Part shown: piece by piece, positions 1 through 7,420 of the stretch
Layout: each line of letters starts with the position of its first letter
How positions within the stretch are numbered: position 1 is the first letter of the stretch
Origin: Clostridium sp. C2-6-12
GTDB lineage: Bacteria; Bacillota; Clostridia; Clostridiales; Clostridiaceae
NCBI RefSeq assembly: GCF_009928485.1
Contig: NZ_JAABNP010000030.1
Span: 1 to 64,000, forward strand
Length of the DNA: 64,000 bases
Direction: 5' to 3'
Position numbers and translations under genes: made by a program
The notes under the pieces: model-generated
Database searches by the model: none
The model's input: only the letters and a program-made list of their open reading frames with translations
What the model was told of the DNA's origin: nothing

Positions 1-3
1 AAA

Positions 4-49
4 CAAGAAAATATCCTTGGAATCTATGATTCCTAAGAATATTTTCTTG
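4..49. terminator. inverted repeat at window edge
   Basis: Two arms of about 20 nt (4-24 and 29-49) pair over most of their length around a 4-nt loop. There is no long T-run on the + side. The gene it would end lies outside the window, so terminator is only a guess. Confidence 0.35.
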
Positions 50-107
50 AATAACCATTTGTAAAAATTAGTTATTCAACAACCTAGTAATAATTTAAAA
101 GATAGAA

Positions 108-136
108 TTTTCAAAATATTTCGAGTATGGTATAAT
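108..136 (+). promoter_or_regulatory. sigma-A-like promoter of the small ORF at 167
   Basis: TATAAT at 131-136 lies 17 nt after a weak -35 (TTTTCA, 108-113), about 30 nt upstream of the start codon of the small gene. Confidence 0.5.
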
Positions 137-166
137 AATATAAAACGTATAAAGGTGGTATGCTTT

Positions 167-346
167 ATGGAAATATATCGAGATCATGAAATAATCGTAA
201 TGCAAAATAATGAAAGTCAATATCCATTTAAGGCAATTGCAAAAATAGGTGATAATGAAATAAAACACAAGGGACAAAGTGAATCTGAAGCGATTTATTT
301 AGTTAAACAAAGCATTAATAAGTTAAAATCAAAAAATGTACTTTAA
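167..346 (+). CDS. small hypothetical protein (59 aa)
   Basis: A small soluble protein that I do not recognise. The start is the ATG at 167, because AAAGGTGG at 151-158 sits 8 nt ahead of it; the GTG at 155 lies inside that ribosome-binding site. Its sequence is a short alternating beta/alpha pattern with charged residues and no signal peptide or membrane segment. It has its own promoter and ends at a bidirectional terminator shared with the convergent peptidase gene, so it is a single-gene unit. Confidence 0.6.
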   Translation: MEIYRDHEIIVMQNNESQYPFKAIAKIGDNEIKHKGQSESEAIYLVKQSINKLKSKNVL

Positions 347-413
347 CTTAAACTTATTTAAATTTTAATAACTGTTGTTATCTTCAAAATATGATTATGA
401 AACTACATAAAAA

Positions 414-442
414 CCCTCGACTAATGTCGGGGGCTTTATTTT
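414..442. terminator. bidirectional terminator
   Basis: CCCTCGAC (414-421) pairs with GTCGGGGG (426-433) around TAAT. A T-rich tail follows on the + strand and an A-run precedes it, so it can serve both the + gene at 167-346 and the - gene at 473-1225. Confidence 0.85.
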
Positions 443-472
443 ACATAAATTCAATCATTTATTTTAAATTTA

Positions 473-1225
473 TTAATTTGGATATACTATTATTGCATAA
501 TTCCAATTAGCCTTTCCAGCCTTCATTAGATCACTAGCTAAATAATATCTATCTTTTCCTTTTTCTTGTCCATTTTTATAACAAGCTCCCCAATTATTGG
601 GGTCATAAGATTCAAAGTAAGTTTTTCCATCAACTACTCTATAGCCTTTAACTACAATAAAATGTCCTCCTCTATAATCATAAAACCTTCCAACTCTTTG
701 CTCTGAATTTGCATTATATGGTAGGTAAGTTGTGTCAATGCAAAGTATAGCTATATTACCTTGTTGCAACGATTTTTTCAGAGAATTTTCATTTAAGCTT
801 ATTGTATTATGTCTTGCATTATATAAATCAAGGTAATTGTTAATGTCATTTGTATACCACCAATTACCATTTTCTAAATAAGTTTCTCTTGCCTCTTCAG
901 CAGTTCCATTAAAATTAGAATCAATCCATTTTAAGACCATTGTAGTACTAGATGGTCCACAATTATTATTTGAATATTCCCCAGTATATCCTTGATCAAT
1001 ATACCAATCATAGGATCTGTTGTTACTTATGTATTCAGTTTGATTTCTTCCTAATCCCCAACTCGGATTTAAAGCTTGTCCAACTTTTGTTGTTATAATA
1101 TTTTGATTTAAAGCATAATTATCAGAATTTACTGTTTTAGCATATGCACTTTGACTAGGTACAATAAGTAATATTGATAAGATTAATAGTTTTAATATTC
1201 TTGTATAATTTTTTTTGTTTTTCAT
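473..1225 (-). CDS. secreted C39-like cysteine peptidase (Peptidase_C39_2 type)
   Basis: Predicted exported papain-fold cysteine peptidase of 250 aa. Residues 1-29 form a typical signal peptide (KNKK start, hydrophobic core, AYA cleavage site). The catalytic motif NNCGPSS puts the nucleophile at Cys89. GGHFIVVKGY supplies His188, and the ESYDPNN segment supplies Asp208/Asn210, the usual C39_2 triad order. There is no transporter or membrane domain, so it is not a bacteriocin ABC exporter. AGGAGG precedes the ATG. A small membrane protein gene lies 15 nt upstream in the same direction, so the two are probably co-transcribed. Substrate unknown; a role in cell-wall or extracellular proteolysis is an inference. 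Confidence 0.8.
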   Translation of the reverse strand: MKNKKNYTRILKLLILSILLIVPSQSAYAKTVNSDNYALNQNIITTKVGQALNPSWGLGRNQTEYISNNRSYDWYIDQGYTGEYSNNNCGPSSTTMVLKWIDSNFNGTAEEARETYLENGNWWYTNDINNYLDLYNARHNTISLNENSLKKSLQQGNIAILCIDTTYLPYNANSEQRVGRFYDYRGGHFIVVKGYRVVDGKTYFESYDPNNWGACYKNGQEKGKDRYYLASDLMKAGKANWNYAIIVYPN

Positions 1226-1240
1226 AAACTCCTCCTAAAG

Positions 1241-1480
1241 CTATGTTACATTAATCCAAAATATAAAAAAATAATTATAAATAAATTTGCCAATAGAATA
1301 CAATAACCACATCCCAAAAAAGAAAAATAAACCAAATGGAACGATTTTTTTATTAGTTTTATTTTTTTTAATCCATATAATAGAGCATATAATGCCCATA
1401 ATTGGCAATGCAAATCTAAGAAACCCTAAAATAATAGCAATACACACAAATGCAAATGTTAATATGGGATCATTATTCAT
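1241..1480 (-). CDS. small membrane protein (79 aa)
   Basis: Unrecognised small integral membrane protein with about two hydrophobic helices separated by a lysine-rich loop (KKNKTNKK). The ATG at 1478-1480 is chosen because AGGAGGT lies 7 nt upstream; a longer reading frame starting at 1522 lacks a ribosome-binding site. It lies directly upstream of the secreted C39-like peptidase (15-nt gap), so one transcript is likely. Nothing shows a functional link between them. Confidence 0.6.
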   Translation of the reverse strand: MNNDPILTFAFVCIAIILGFLRFALPIMGIICSIIWIKKNKTNKKIVPFGLFFFFGMWLLYSIGKFIYNYFFIFWINVT

Positions 1481-1854
1481 ACATTTACCTCCTATTACAT
1501 CTTGTTTCACATCGAATAACAATTATAAAGCATATTGTTAAGCCATATGAATTAGGCATGGTATCTAAAGATTTTCGAGTTTTCTAAATGTCTAGAATTA
1601 ATGGTATAATACTAACTTTCGTTTTATTATTGATTATTTTATACTTTGAGTATATATGTAACTATTTAATAATTTACATTGTATATAATCTCATAATATT
1701 AAATTTAATTACATAGATTTGTCTTTAAATGCAGAAATTCAAGCGTAAAAAGTTAAAAAATGAGCCACCTTAAGTAAATTAGGCAGCTCATTCTACATTA
1801 TAACTCTTTATCTACAGTATTATATGACATTACAATAAGATGTCATCTTTTATA
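1481..1854. other. 374-nt intergenic region with two hairpins
   Basis: AT-rich and without a convincing ORF. It holds a terminator for the PqqD-like gene (1750-1792) and a second perfect 7-bp inverted repeat (ATGACAT 1824-1830 / ATGTCAT 1840-1846) close to that gene's stop codon. Confidence 0.6.
1750..1792 (-). terminator. terminator after PqqD-like gene
   Basis: AATGAGC (1759-1765) pairs with GCTCATT (1786-1792), with extra inner pairs. The - strand runs into a T-rich tract after the stem. Confidence 0.8.
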
Positions 1855-2202
1855 TTACAAATTTACTCTTTCTACATAGTGACAATTAATGTCTATATGA
1901 TTTAAGAATGGTAATAATCTTTCATAAAGTGGATGAACTTTATCACCATACTTTGCTTCTAGGCTTTCCCCGAGAGCTTTTACATTTTTCTTACCATCTA
2001 TCTGTAAAAATATCCAGCTTCCATATTCATCTAAAGTAATTTTCTTATATTCTGGAATTTTAAATTTAAGCTTTCTAAAGAAGTTTTGGATCTTATGATC
2101 TTGCTTTTCAATTATAGTCACAATATTGTCTTTATTTATTTCATATTCTAATTTTCCAGATCTTTTATAAATGATATTTAAAACATCTTCGTTACTTTTC
2201 AA
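1855..2202 (-). CDS. PqqD-like (RRE-fold) protein coupled to OPT transporter
   Basis: A 115-aa protein whose second half (DEYGSWIFLQIDGKKNVKAL followed by an LEAKYGDKVHPLYERL-like helix) matches the PqqD family pattern: a winged-helix domain that binds precursor peptides in RiPP pathways. The start appears to be TTG at 2200-2202, overlapping the end of the OPT transporter gene by 11 nt with GGGTG upstream, so translation is probably coupled. No radical-SAM or other RiPP enzyme is nearby, so peptide modification is not supported. A role tied to peptide transport is an inference from the overlap. Confidence 0.7.
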   Translation of the reverse strand: MKSNEDVLNIIYKRSGKLEYEINKDNIVTIIEKQDHKIQNFFRKLKFKIPEYKKITLDEYGSWIFLQIDGKKNVKALGESLEAKYGDKVHPLYERLLPFLNHIDINCHYVERVNL

Positions 2203-4108
2203 TATTTTTCACCCTACTCTTTAATATTGGCATTATGGTTGCTATTATTAAAACAACTAATATTATGACTGCCATTCCATTAGCAGCAAAAAATCCACTT
2301 GGTTCAGATGCTTTTGCAAGGTTTTGGTATATTATACCTATAAGTCCAATTATAGAACCTCCAGCAACAAGTCCTGAAGATAAGCTTATTCCATTAGAAA
2401 CTTTAACTTCTTTTTCTTTTTCAGCTTTAGAAGTTTTTTCAATAAATACTCTAACTAAAGCTCCTACTAATATTATTGAAGTTGTAGCTATTGGTAAATA
2501 GAATCCTATAGCTACTGTCATTATTGGAAGTTTTAATAGGTATAAAACAATTCCCATAACAACACCTACAATAACCATAACCCAAGGTAATTCACCTGAC
2601 ATTATACCAGCAGTTAAAGTTGACATTAGATTAGCCTGTGGCAATGCAAATGTAACATTATCACCAGTCATAGCAAGTTGATTTGAAAGTAATAATATAG
2701 TACCTACAACTACTGCAACTCCAACTACTCCTGCAATAGCAAAGTATTTTTCCATTTCATTTTTGTCACCACCTACTATGAAAGTAACTTTTTGAGATTG
2801 TGAGTAACCTCCAGCTACAGCTATGGCAGTAACAATAAATGTACCAAATAAAAGTAATGATTTGTTGCTTCCTGGATTTACCCATCCCATTACAACAAAT
2901 AATAAGGTAACAATAACTATAGAAGCTATAGTCATCCCTGATACAGGAAGGTTTGAAGTTCCTATAGTACCTGTTAATCTACCAGAAACTATAACAAATA
3001 GTAATGATAAGAACAATGATAAAATAGAAACAAGTATTGCCATCATTACATTACCACCAGATGATAAGAAACCACCTACAAAACCTAGTACTATGCCTCC
3101 AAGTAATATTATGTTTTCAACAGATGAGTGTTTGCCACCATTTGAAGACTTAGCATTAAGAGTTTCTTTTATAGATGATATTATAGTAGGAATAAGTTTT
3201 ATAGCACCTATGAACCCACCAGATAGCATCATACCAGCACCGATATATTTTACATAACTACCAGCTATATGTTTAACTTGCATGGCGTTTATAGCAACTT
3301 TAGGATTATTCCATACTGCTGCCCCATCTGTTCCAAGACTTGAGAAGTAGCCTATTAAAGGTATAATACCAAAGTTAGATAATATAGAACCTGCAAACAT
3401 AGTTAAAGAAACATCCAACCCAACTATGAAGCCTATACCTAATAATAGAGGACTAACCTCAACTTCAAATTTCCACTTGTAAAAGTTTTCATTTACATAG
3501 CTAATAACGTTGTTAGCTACATTTAAAAATGGACTAGTTATAACAGTTATAATTCCTCCTATGAAAAATCCAATTCCCATGAACTTCATTGATTCTCCAG
3601 CACCTTCTGAAGCAACAAGAGTTTCAGATATAGCCATTGATTCCGGATACATTAATTTACCATGTTCTTCAACAATTAAATAATTATAAACAAGAGAAGC
3701 TATTCCAATACCGAATAAAACTCCAGCTGAACCAACAACAAAACCTTCTAAGAAAGTGACTTTAGAACCTATTAAAAGAACTGCTGGCAATACGAATATC
3801 ACACCACTTGCAACAGATTCCCCACCACTTGCCATACCTTGAACTAGGTTTTTGCCAAGTATGCCTTTTTGCTTAGCAAATACAGCTATAAATGCAGAAC
3901 CTATTATAGATCCTGGTATACCTGCTGCAACTGTAAGTCCTGATTTCATGCCTGAATAAGCTGTTGATGCAGCAAATAGAATTGTCATAATAATACCGAT
4001 TATTAATACTATACCGTTTCCACCTGATTTAGATCCACTAGAAACGTATGGAATATAGTCTTTACCAGCCACACCACCATATGCATCTTTAGATAGCTTT
4101 TTATCCAT
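2192..4108 (-). CDS. OPT family oligopeptide transporter
   Basis: A 638-aa polytopic membrane protein of the bacterial OPT family, proton-coupled importers of oligopeptides or metal-peptide chelates. The N-terminus has the family's AYGGVAGKDYIPYV signature, followed by about 14-16 hydrophobic segments with glycine-rich turns. The ATG at 4106-4108 has GGAGGT 6 nt upstream, so an ATG five codons earlier is rejected. The gene overlaps a PqqD-like gene downstream. A PepD-type dipeptidase gene lies just upstream, separated by a perfect 19-bp inverted repeat. Peptide uptake followed by dipeptide cleavage is a sensible combined function; the substrate is not determinable here. Confidence 0.9.
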   Translation of the reverse strand: MDKKLSKDAYGGVAGKDYIPYVSSGSKSGGNGIVLIIGIIMTILFAASTAYSGMKSGLTVAAGIPGSIIGSAFIAVFAKQKGILGKNLVQGMASGGESVASGVIFVLPAVLLIGSKVTFLEGFVVGSAGVLFGIGIASLVYNYLIVEEHGKLMYPESMAISETLVASEGAGESMKFMGIGFFIGGIITVITSPFLNVANNVISYVNENFYKWKFEVEVSPLLLGIGFIVGLDVSLTMFAGSILSNFGIIPLIGYFSSLGTDGAAVWNNPKVAINAMQVKHIAGSYVKYIGAGMMLSGGFIGAIKLIPTIISSIKETLNAKSSNGGKHSSVENIILLGGIVLGFVGGFLSSGGNVMMAILVSILSLFLSLLFVIVSGRLTGTIGTSNLPVSGMTIASIVIVTLLFVVMGWVNPGSNKSLLLFGTFIVTAIAVAGGYSQSQKVTFIVGGDKNEMEKYFAIAGVVGVAVVVGTILLLSNQLAMTGDNVTFALPQANLMSTLTAGIMSGELPWVMVIVGVVMGIVLYLLKLPIMTVAIGFYLPIATTSIILVGALVRVFIEKTSKAEKEKEVKVSNGISLSSGLVAGGSIIGLIGIIYQNLAKASEPSGFFAANGMAVIILVVLIIATIMPILKSRVKNIEK

Positions 4109-4125
4109 TACATATACCTCCAATA

Positions 4126-4175
4126 TTTTTTATTTACACTCCATCTTCTATTTAAAATGGAGTGTAAATAAAAAA
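4126..4175. terminator. perfect 19-bp inverted repeat between pepD and OPT gene
   Basis: Arms 4126-4144 and 4157-4175 are exact reverse complements (core TTTACACTCCAT) with a 12-nt loop and T/A runs at both outer ends. It terminates pepD transcription on the - strand, or attenuates read-through into the OPT gene, whose ribosome-binding site lies directly after it. Confidence 0.8.
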
Positions 4176-4187
4176 TTTAAAATTAAA

Positions 4188-5645
4188 TTATTTCATATTT
4201 TTTAATACTTCCAATAAGTATTCCCACATTCTTTCAACTGAAGCAATACTCATGTGTTCATTTGGAGTATGAACATCATATAGATTTGGTCCAAAAGAAA
4301 TCGCATCTAATTTTTCAAATTTTTCTGCAAATAATCCACACTCAAGACCTGCATGTATTGCCGTTATATGAGGTTTCTTTCCGTACATTTTTTCATATAC
4401 CTCTTCAAAAATCACTCTTATTTTTGAATCAGGATTATATGACCATTCAGGATAACCACCTTCTGACGCAACACTTCCACCATTTAGCTTAGCAGTTACA
4501 ACTAATCTATTATATAATTCATCCTTTAAACTTCTAACAGAACTTCTGATTGAGCTTATAAATTCTATTGAATCCTTATGAGTAGAAATTACTCCAAGGT
4601 TTAAAGAGCTTTCGACTAAACCTTTAATATCCATACTCATTGAAGTAACTCCATTTATAGCTAAATATAAGTAGTTAACTACATTATTAGTTGATTCTTT
4701 TGAAAGCATTTCTGTAGGCATAGTAGGTAAAACTTCAAATTCTACTCTTATGTCAGGATCTGATACTCTCAATTCTGTTTTAAATAATTCTTCGTACTCA
4801 GATATTTTTTTCTCTGCTAAACCTTTATCCTCAGGTCTTACTAAAATAACAGCATCTGTTTCACGTGGAATTGCATTGTGTTTTGAACCACCGTTTATTG
4901 AACCAAGCCTAAAATCTATTTCAGATAAAATAGACATAAGTATACGCCCCATTAATTTATTAGAGTTTCCTCTTTCCTTATCTATTTCCATTCCAGAGTG
5001 ACCGCCCTTTAGACCTGTTATTTTAATTGTATAAGGAATAAGGTTTCCACCTATTGCTTCCAATACTGCAGGAATTTTTGTTTTAGCAGTAACTCCACCA
5101 GCACAACTAACGAGTAACACACCCTCTTCTTCAGAGTCTATGTTAATAAGTGTTCTTCCTTCAATATTTTTAGGATCTAATGCCATTGCTCCACCCATTC
5201 CTGTTTCTTCAGAGGTAGTAACAAGTAATTCTATAGCTGGATGCTCATATTCATTAGAAGCTAAAATTGCTAATCCCATAGCTACTGCAATTCCGTTATC
5301 TGCTCCTAAAGTTGTACCAGTTGCATATACCATATCATCAACTATTCTAAGTTTTAGTGGATCTTTGCTAAAATCATGCTCTACATCCATATTTTTTTCA
5401 CATACCATATCCATGTGTCCCTGCAAAACTACAGCTGGACTCTTCTCATATCCTGCTGTTGCCTTCTTTTTTATAACAACATTTAATGCAGAATCCTGAA
5501 CACATTCTAAATTATGCTCCTTAGCAAAAGATACCAAATAATCACTAACCTCTTTTTCATTTCCTGATCCCCTTGGAATCTGCGATAGCTTTTCAAAGTA
5601 TTTAAATACTTCAACAGGTTGAACATCTTTAAGTATTTCTGTCAT
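4188..5645 (-). CDS. pepD: PepD/Xaa-His dipeptidase (M20C metallopeptidase)
   Basis: Cytosolic beta-alanyl-histidine/aminoacyl-histidine dipeptidase, about 485 aa, the normal PepD length. Zinc-site motifs are present: LQGHMDMVCEKN (His77, Asp79), LGADNGIA (bridging Asp116) and TTSEETGMGGA (catalytic Glu146, ligand Glu147). SFGPNLYDVHTPNEHMSI near the C-terminus supplies the last ligand. The start is taken at ATG 5643-5645, matching the family N-terminus (EILKDVQPVEVFKYF); an ATG four codons earlier touches its own purine tract. It precedes the OPT transporter in the same direction and so is probably part of peptide utilisation. A cre-like sequence lies upstream. Confidence 0.92.
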   Translation of the reverse strand: MTEILKDVQPVEVFKYFEKLSQIPRGSGNEKEVSDYLVSFAKEHNLECVQDSALNVVIKKKATAGYEKSPAVVLQGHMDMVCEKNMDVEHDFSKDPLKLRIVDDMVYATGTTLGADNGIAVAMGLAILASNEYEHPAIELLVTTSEETGMGGAMALDPKNIEGRTLINIDSEEEGVLLVSCAGGVTAKTKIPAVLEAIGGNLIPYTIKITGLKGGHSGMEIDKERGNSNKLMGRILMSILSEIDFRLGSINGGSKHNAIPRETDAVILVRPEDKGLAEKKISEYEELFKTELRVSDPDIRVEFEVLPTMPTEMLSKESTNNVVNYLYLAINGVTSMSMDIKGLVESSLNLGVISTHKDSIEFISSIRSSVRSLKDELYNRLVVTAKLNGGSVASEGGYPEWSYNPDSKIRVIFEEVYEKMYGKKPHITAIHAGLECGLFAEKFEKLDAISFGPNLYDVHTPNEHMSIASVERMWEYLLEVLKNMK

Positions 5646-5691
5646 TTTAATTCCCATCCTCTCTTACTTTCCAATTAATAATAAAATTTTT

Positions 5692-5705
5692 CGTAAACGT
5701 TCTCA
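5692..5705. promoter_or_regulatory. cre-like (CcpA) site upstream of pepD
   Basis: On the - strand the sequence TGAGAACGTTTACG resembles the catabolite-response element TGWAANCGNTNWCA with two mismatches. It lies about 50 nt upstream of pepD. Suggestive only. Confidence 0.35.
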
Positions 5706-5951
5706 CCATATATTACTATAAACTAAAACAAAAATCATATGCACAATATTATGTGTTTCTTATAATTTCGTATAAGTTTTTATATATTTTTTATACTTTT
5801 ATATAATTATATATAAAAAATTTAATTTTATACTATTATTGTTATATCATCAATAAATTAACATATTAAACCAATTAAAATTTCAAGTATTTTAGTATAA
5901 AAATGAATGACACCATCTAAAATATTTGCTCCTTATTTCATATTAATGAGC

Positions 5952-5990
5952 AAAAAAGATAAGGAGCTATTATATCTAACCTTATCTTTT
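5952..5990 (-). terminator. terminator of tag
   Basis: AAAAGATAAGG (5954-5964) and CCTTATCTTTT (5980-5990) are exact complements. On the - strand the stem is followed by T6. The rest of the 5646-6044 gap is AT-rich with no ORF I trust. Confidence 0.8.
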
Positions 5991-6044
5991 AAATCTTTTT
6001 TATTCCTTTTGCGTTCAATATTATTTACCTGCTTCATCTATGAA

Positions 6045-6608
6045 CTAACTTAATTTTGTATAGCAAAAGCAATCTGTTGTATGGTCATTAACCATTCCTA
6101 CTGCTTGCATAAATGAATAGCATATTGTACTTCCTACAAATTTAAAGCCATCCTTTTTTAATTGCTTACTCATTTTATCGCTTAATTCAGTTGAAGCAGG
6201 AACTTCTTTTATACTTTTCCAAGAATTAACAATAGGCTTATTATCTACAAACTTCCATATATAATTAGAAAATGAGCCATATTGTTTTTGAATTTCAAGA
6301 AATGCTTTTGCATTAGTCACAACACTTTCAATTTTTCTTCTATTACGAACAATACCTTCGTCTCCCATTAATTGTTCTAATTTTTCTTCTCTATACTTCA
6401 CAATTATTTCTGGCTCAAAATTATTAAACGCTTTTTTATAATTTTCTCTCTTTTTTAAAATAGTCCACCAGCTTAATCCTGCTTGAGCGCCTTCTAAACA
6501 CAGCATTTCAAATAGTTTCCTATCATCATATACTGGTACTCCCCATTCCTTATCGTGATATTCAATATATAACTCTTCTTTTGTCAGCCATTCACATCTT
6601 TTAATCAT
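6045..6608 (-). CDS. tag: DNA-3-methyladenine glycosylase I
   Basis: Base-excision repair enzyme that removes 3-methyladenine from alkylated DNA; 187 aa, normal Tag length. The zinc-snap ligands are visible: Cys5 and His18 in the N-terminal RCEW and EYHDKEWG motifs, and His176 and Cys180 in the C-terminal NDHTTDCFCY. The catalytic-pocket segment LCLEGAQAGLSWW contains Glu39. The start is ATG 6606-6608, with AAAGGAAG 8 nt upstream; a GTG three codons earlier overlaps that site. Transcribed alone, with its own terminator downstream. A MazG-like gene upstream on the same strand is a second nucleic-acid housekeeping function. Confidence 0.93.
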   Translation of the reverse strand: MIKRCEWLTKEELYIEYHDKEWGVPVYDDRKLFEMLCLEGAQAGLSWWTILKKRENYKKAFNNFEPEIIVKYREEKLEQLMGDEGIVRNRRKIESVVTNAKAFLEIQKQYGSFSNYIWKFVDNKPIVNSWKSIKEVPASTELSDKMSKQLKKDGFKFVGSTICYSFMQAVGMVNDHTTDCFCYTKLS

Positions 6609-6670
6609 TTGACTCACTTCCTTTATATTCTTGATTTAATTATCTCACTAATTCTTTAATCTAACAATTT

Positions 6671-6745
6671 ATAAGTTCCGTATTGCAGAAAAGATCCGGA
6701 TTGTGGCATAGTCACTCTTTTAAGTAGTGCATAGCTGCTCTTTAT
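6671..6745. repeat. dispersed tandem repeat family, locus 1
   Basis: Two degenerate units of about 40 nt with the consensus AAGTTCCGTATTG, then a small hairpin around CATAG, then CTCTTT and TATAAGTG. The hairpin at 6703-6715 is GTGGCATAGTCAC; the second (6727-6738) is more decayed. The repeat abuts the stop codon of the MazG-like gene. Related copies lie at 7216-7263 and 40523-40661. Confidence 0.65.
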
Positions 6746-7059
6746 AATTGTGTATACTTTTTACTATTACCCTTGGCTTTTTCTACTGGATATTTCTTTT
6801 CATTCTTATCCATTTTAGAATTAATTATTTCTTCTAAATCCACGCCTAAAGAATCAGCCATATGTATACAATAAACCATAACATCTGCAAGTTCTTCTAA
6901 TACATGCTCTTTATTATAGTTTTTATCATCCCATACAAATTCTTCTAGAAGCTCTCCAGCTTCAATTGAAATTGCTTTAGATAAATTTGCTGGCGTATGA
7001 AATTGGCGCCAGTCTCTGTCATCTCGGAATTTTCTAATTCTATTTATTGTTTCTTTCAT
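6742..7059 (-). CDS. MazG-like nucleotide pyrophosphohydrolase
   Basis: Small (about 105 aa) all-helical NTP pyrophosphatase of the MazG/RS21-C6 (dCTPase-like) type. It hydrolyses non-canonical or excess nucleoside triphosphates to the monophosphate. The metal-binding pattern is clear: SIEAGELLEEF (ExxxE-E) followed by LEELADVMVYC (E-ExxD). The WDDKNYN insert and the C-terminal KYPVEKAKGNSKKY are typical of this group. The start is ATG 7057-7059, or GTG 7066-7068; the ribosome-binding site AGCGTGG is weak and does not decide. The gene is followed directly by a repeat element. Confidence 0.85.
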   Translation of the reverse strand: MKETINRIRKFRDDRDWRQFHTPANLSKAISIEAGELLEEFVWDDKNYNKEHVLEELADVMVYCIHMADSLGVDLEEIINSKMDKNEKKYPVEKAKGNSKKYTQL

Positions 7060-7128
7060 TATTACCACGCTCTCTATTTTTTACCAGTATTTTATATTTA
7101 TTATATCATAATTTTACATAAAATAATT

Positions 7129-7167
7129 AAAGCTAAGACTTTCTAAAAATAAGAAAAGCTCAGCTTT
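7129..7167. terminator. hairpin AAAGCTAAG...CTCAGCTTT
   Basis: AAAGCTAAGA and GCTCAGCTTT form an imperfect stem. A very similar, better-conserved hairpin occurs at 10815-10862, so the two may be copies of one mobile or duplicated terminator. Confidence 0.5.
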
Positions 7168-7215
7168 ATAATTACAACTCATTTTCTATTCATTTTTCTC
7201 TATCTCTTTCCAATA

Positions 7216-7263
7216 ATTTATAAGTTCCGAATTGTGCTTCACCCTCTTTTAAGAAGTGCATAA
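7216..7263. repeat. dispersed repeat family, locus 2 (single unit)
   Basis: ATTTATAAGTTCCGAATT is followed by GTGCTTCAC (7234-7242), CCTCTTTTAAGAAGTGC. The leader matches locus 1, while the hairpin is rewritten as GTG-CTT-CAC and still pairs. Confidence 0.6.
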
Positions 7264-7311
7264 ATTCCACCTCCACCGAAATATCATTGTTAACCAAAAT
7301 ATATTTTTACG

Positions 7312-7346
7312 AAAAAATAAGAGCCCCAAAAGGACTCTTATTTAAA
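7312..7346 (-). terminator. terminator of the LRR protein gene
   Basis: AATAAGAGCCCC and GGACTCTTATT pair around AAAA. On the - strand the stem is followed by T6. Confidence 0.85.
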
Positions 7347-7420
7347 CATAATTTTTTCAAACAATGTTAATTTAACCTATATAAAATGCTCTAATCTCGC
7401 TTTAATATTTTCACTTAAAT

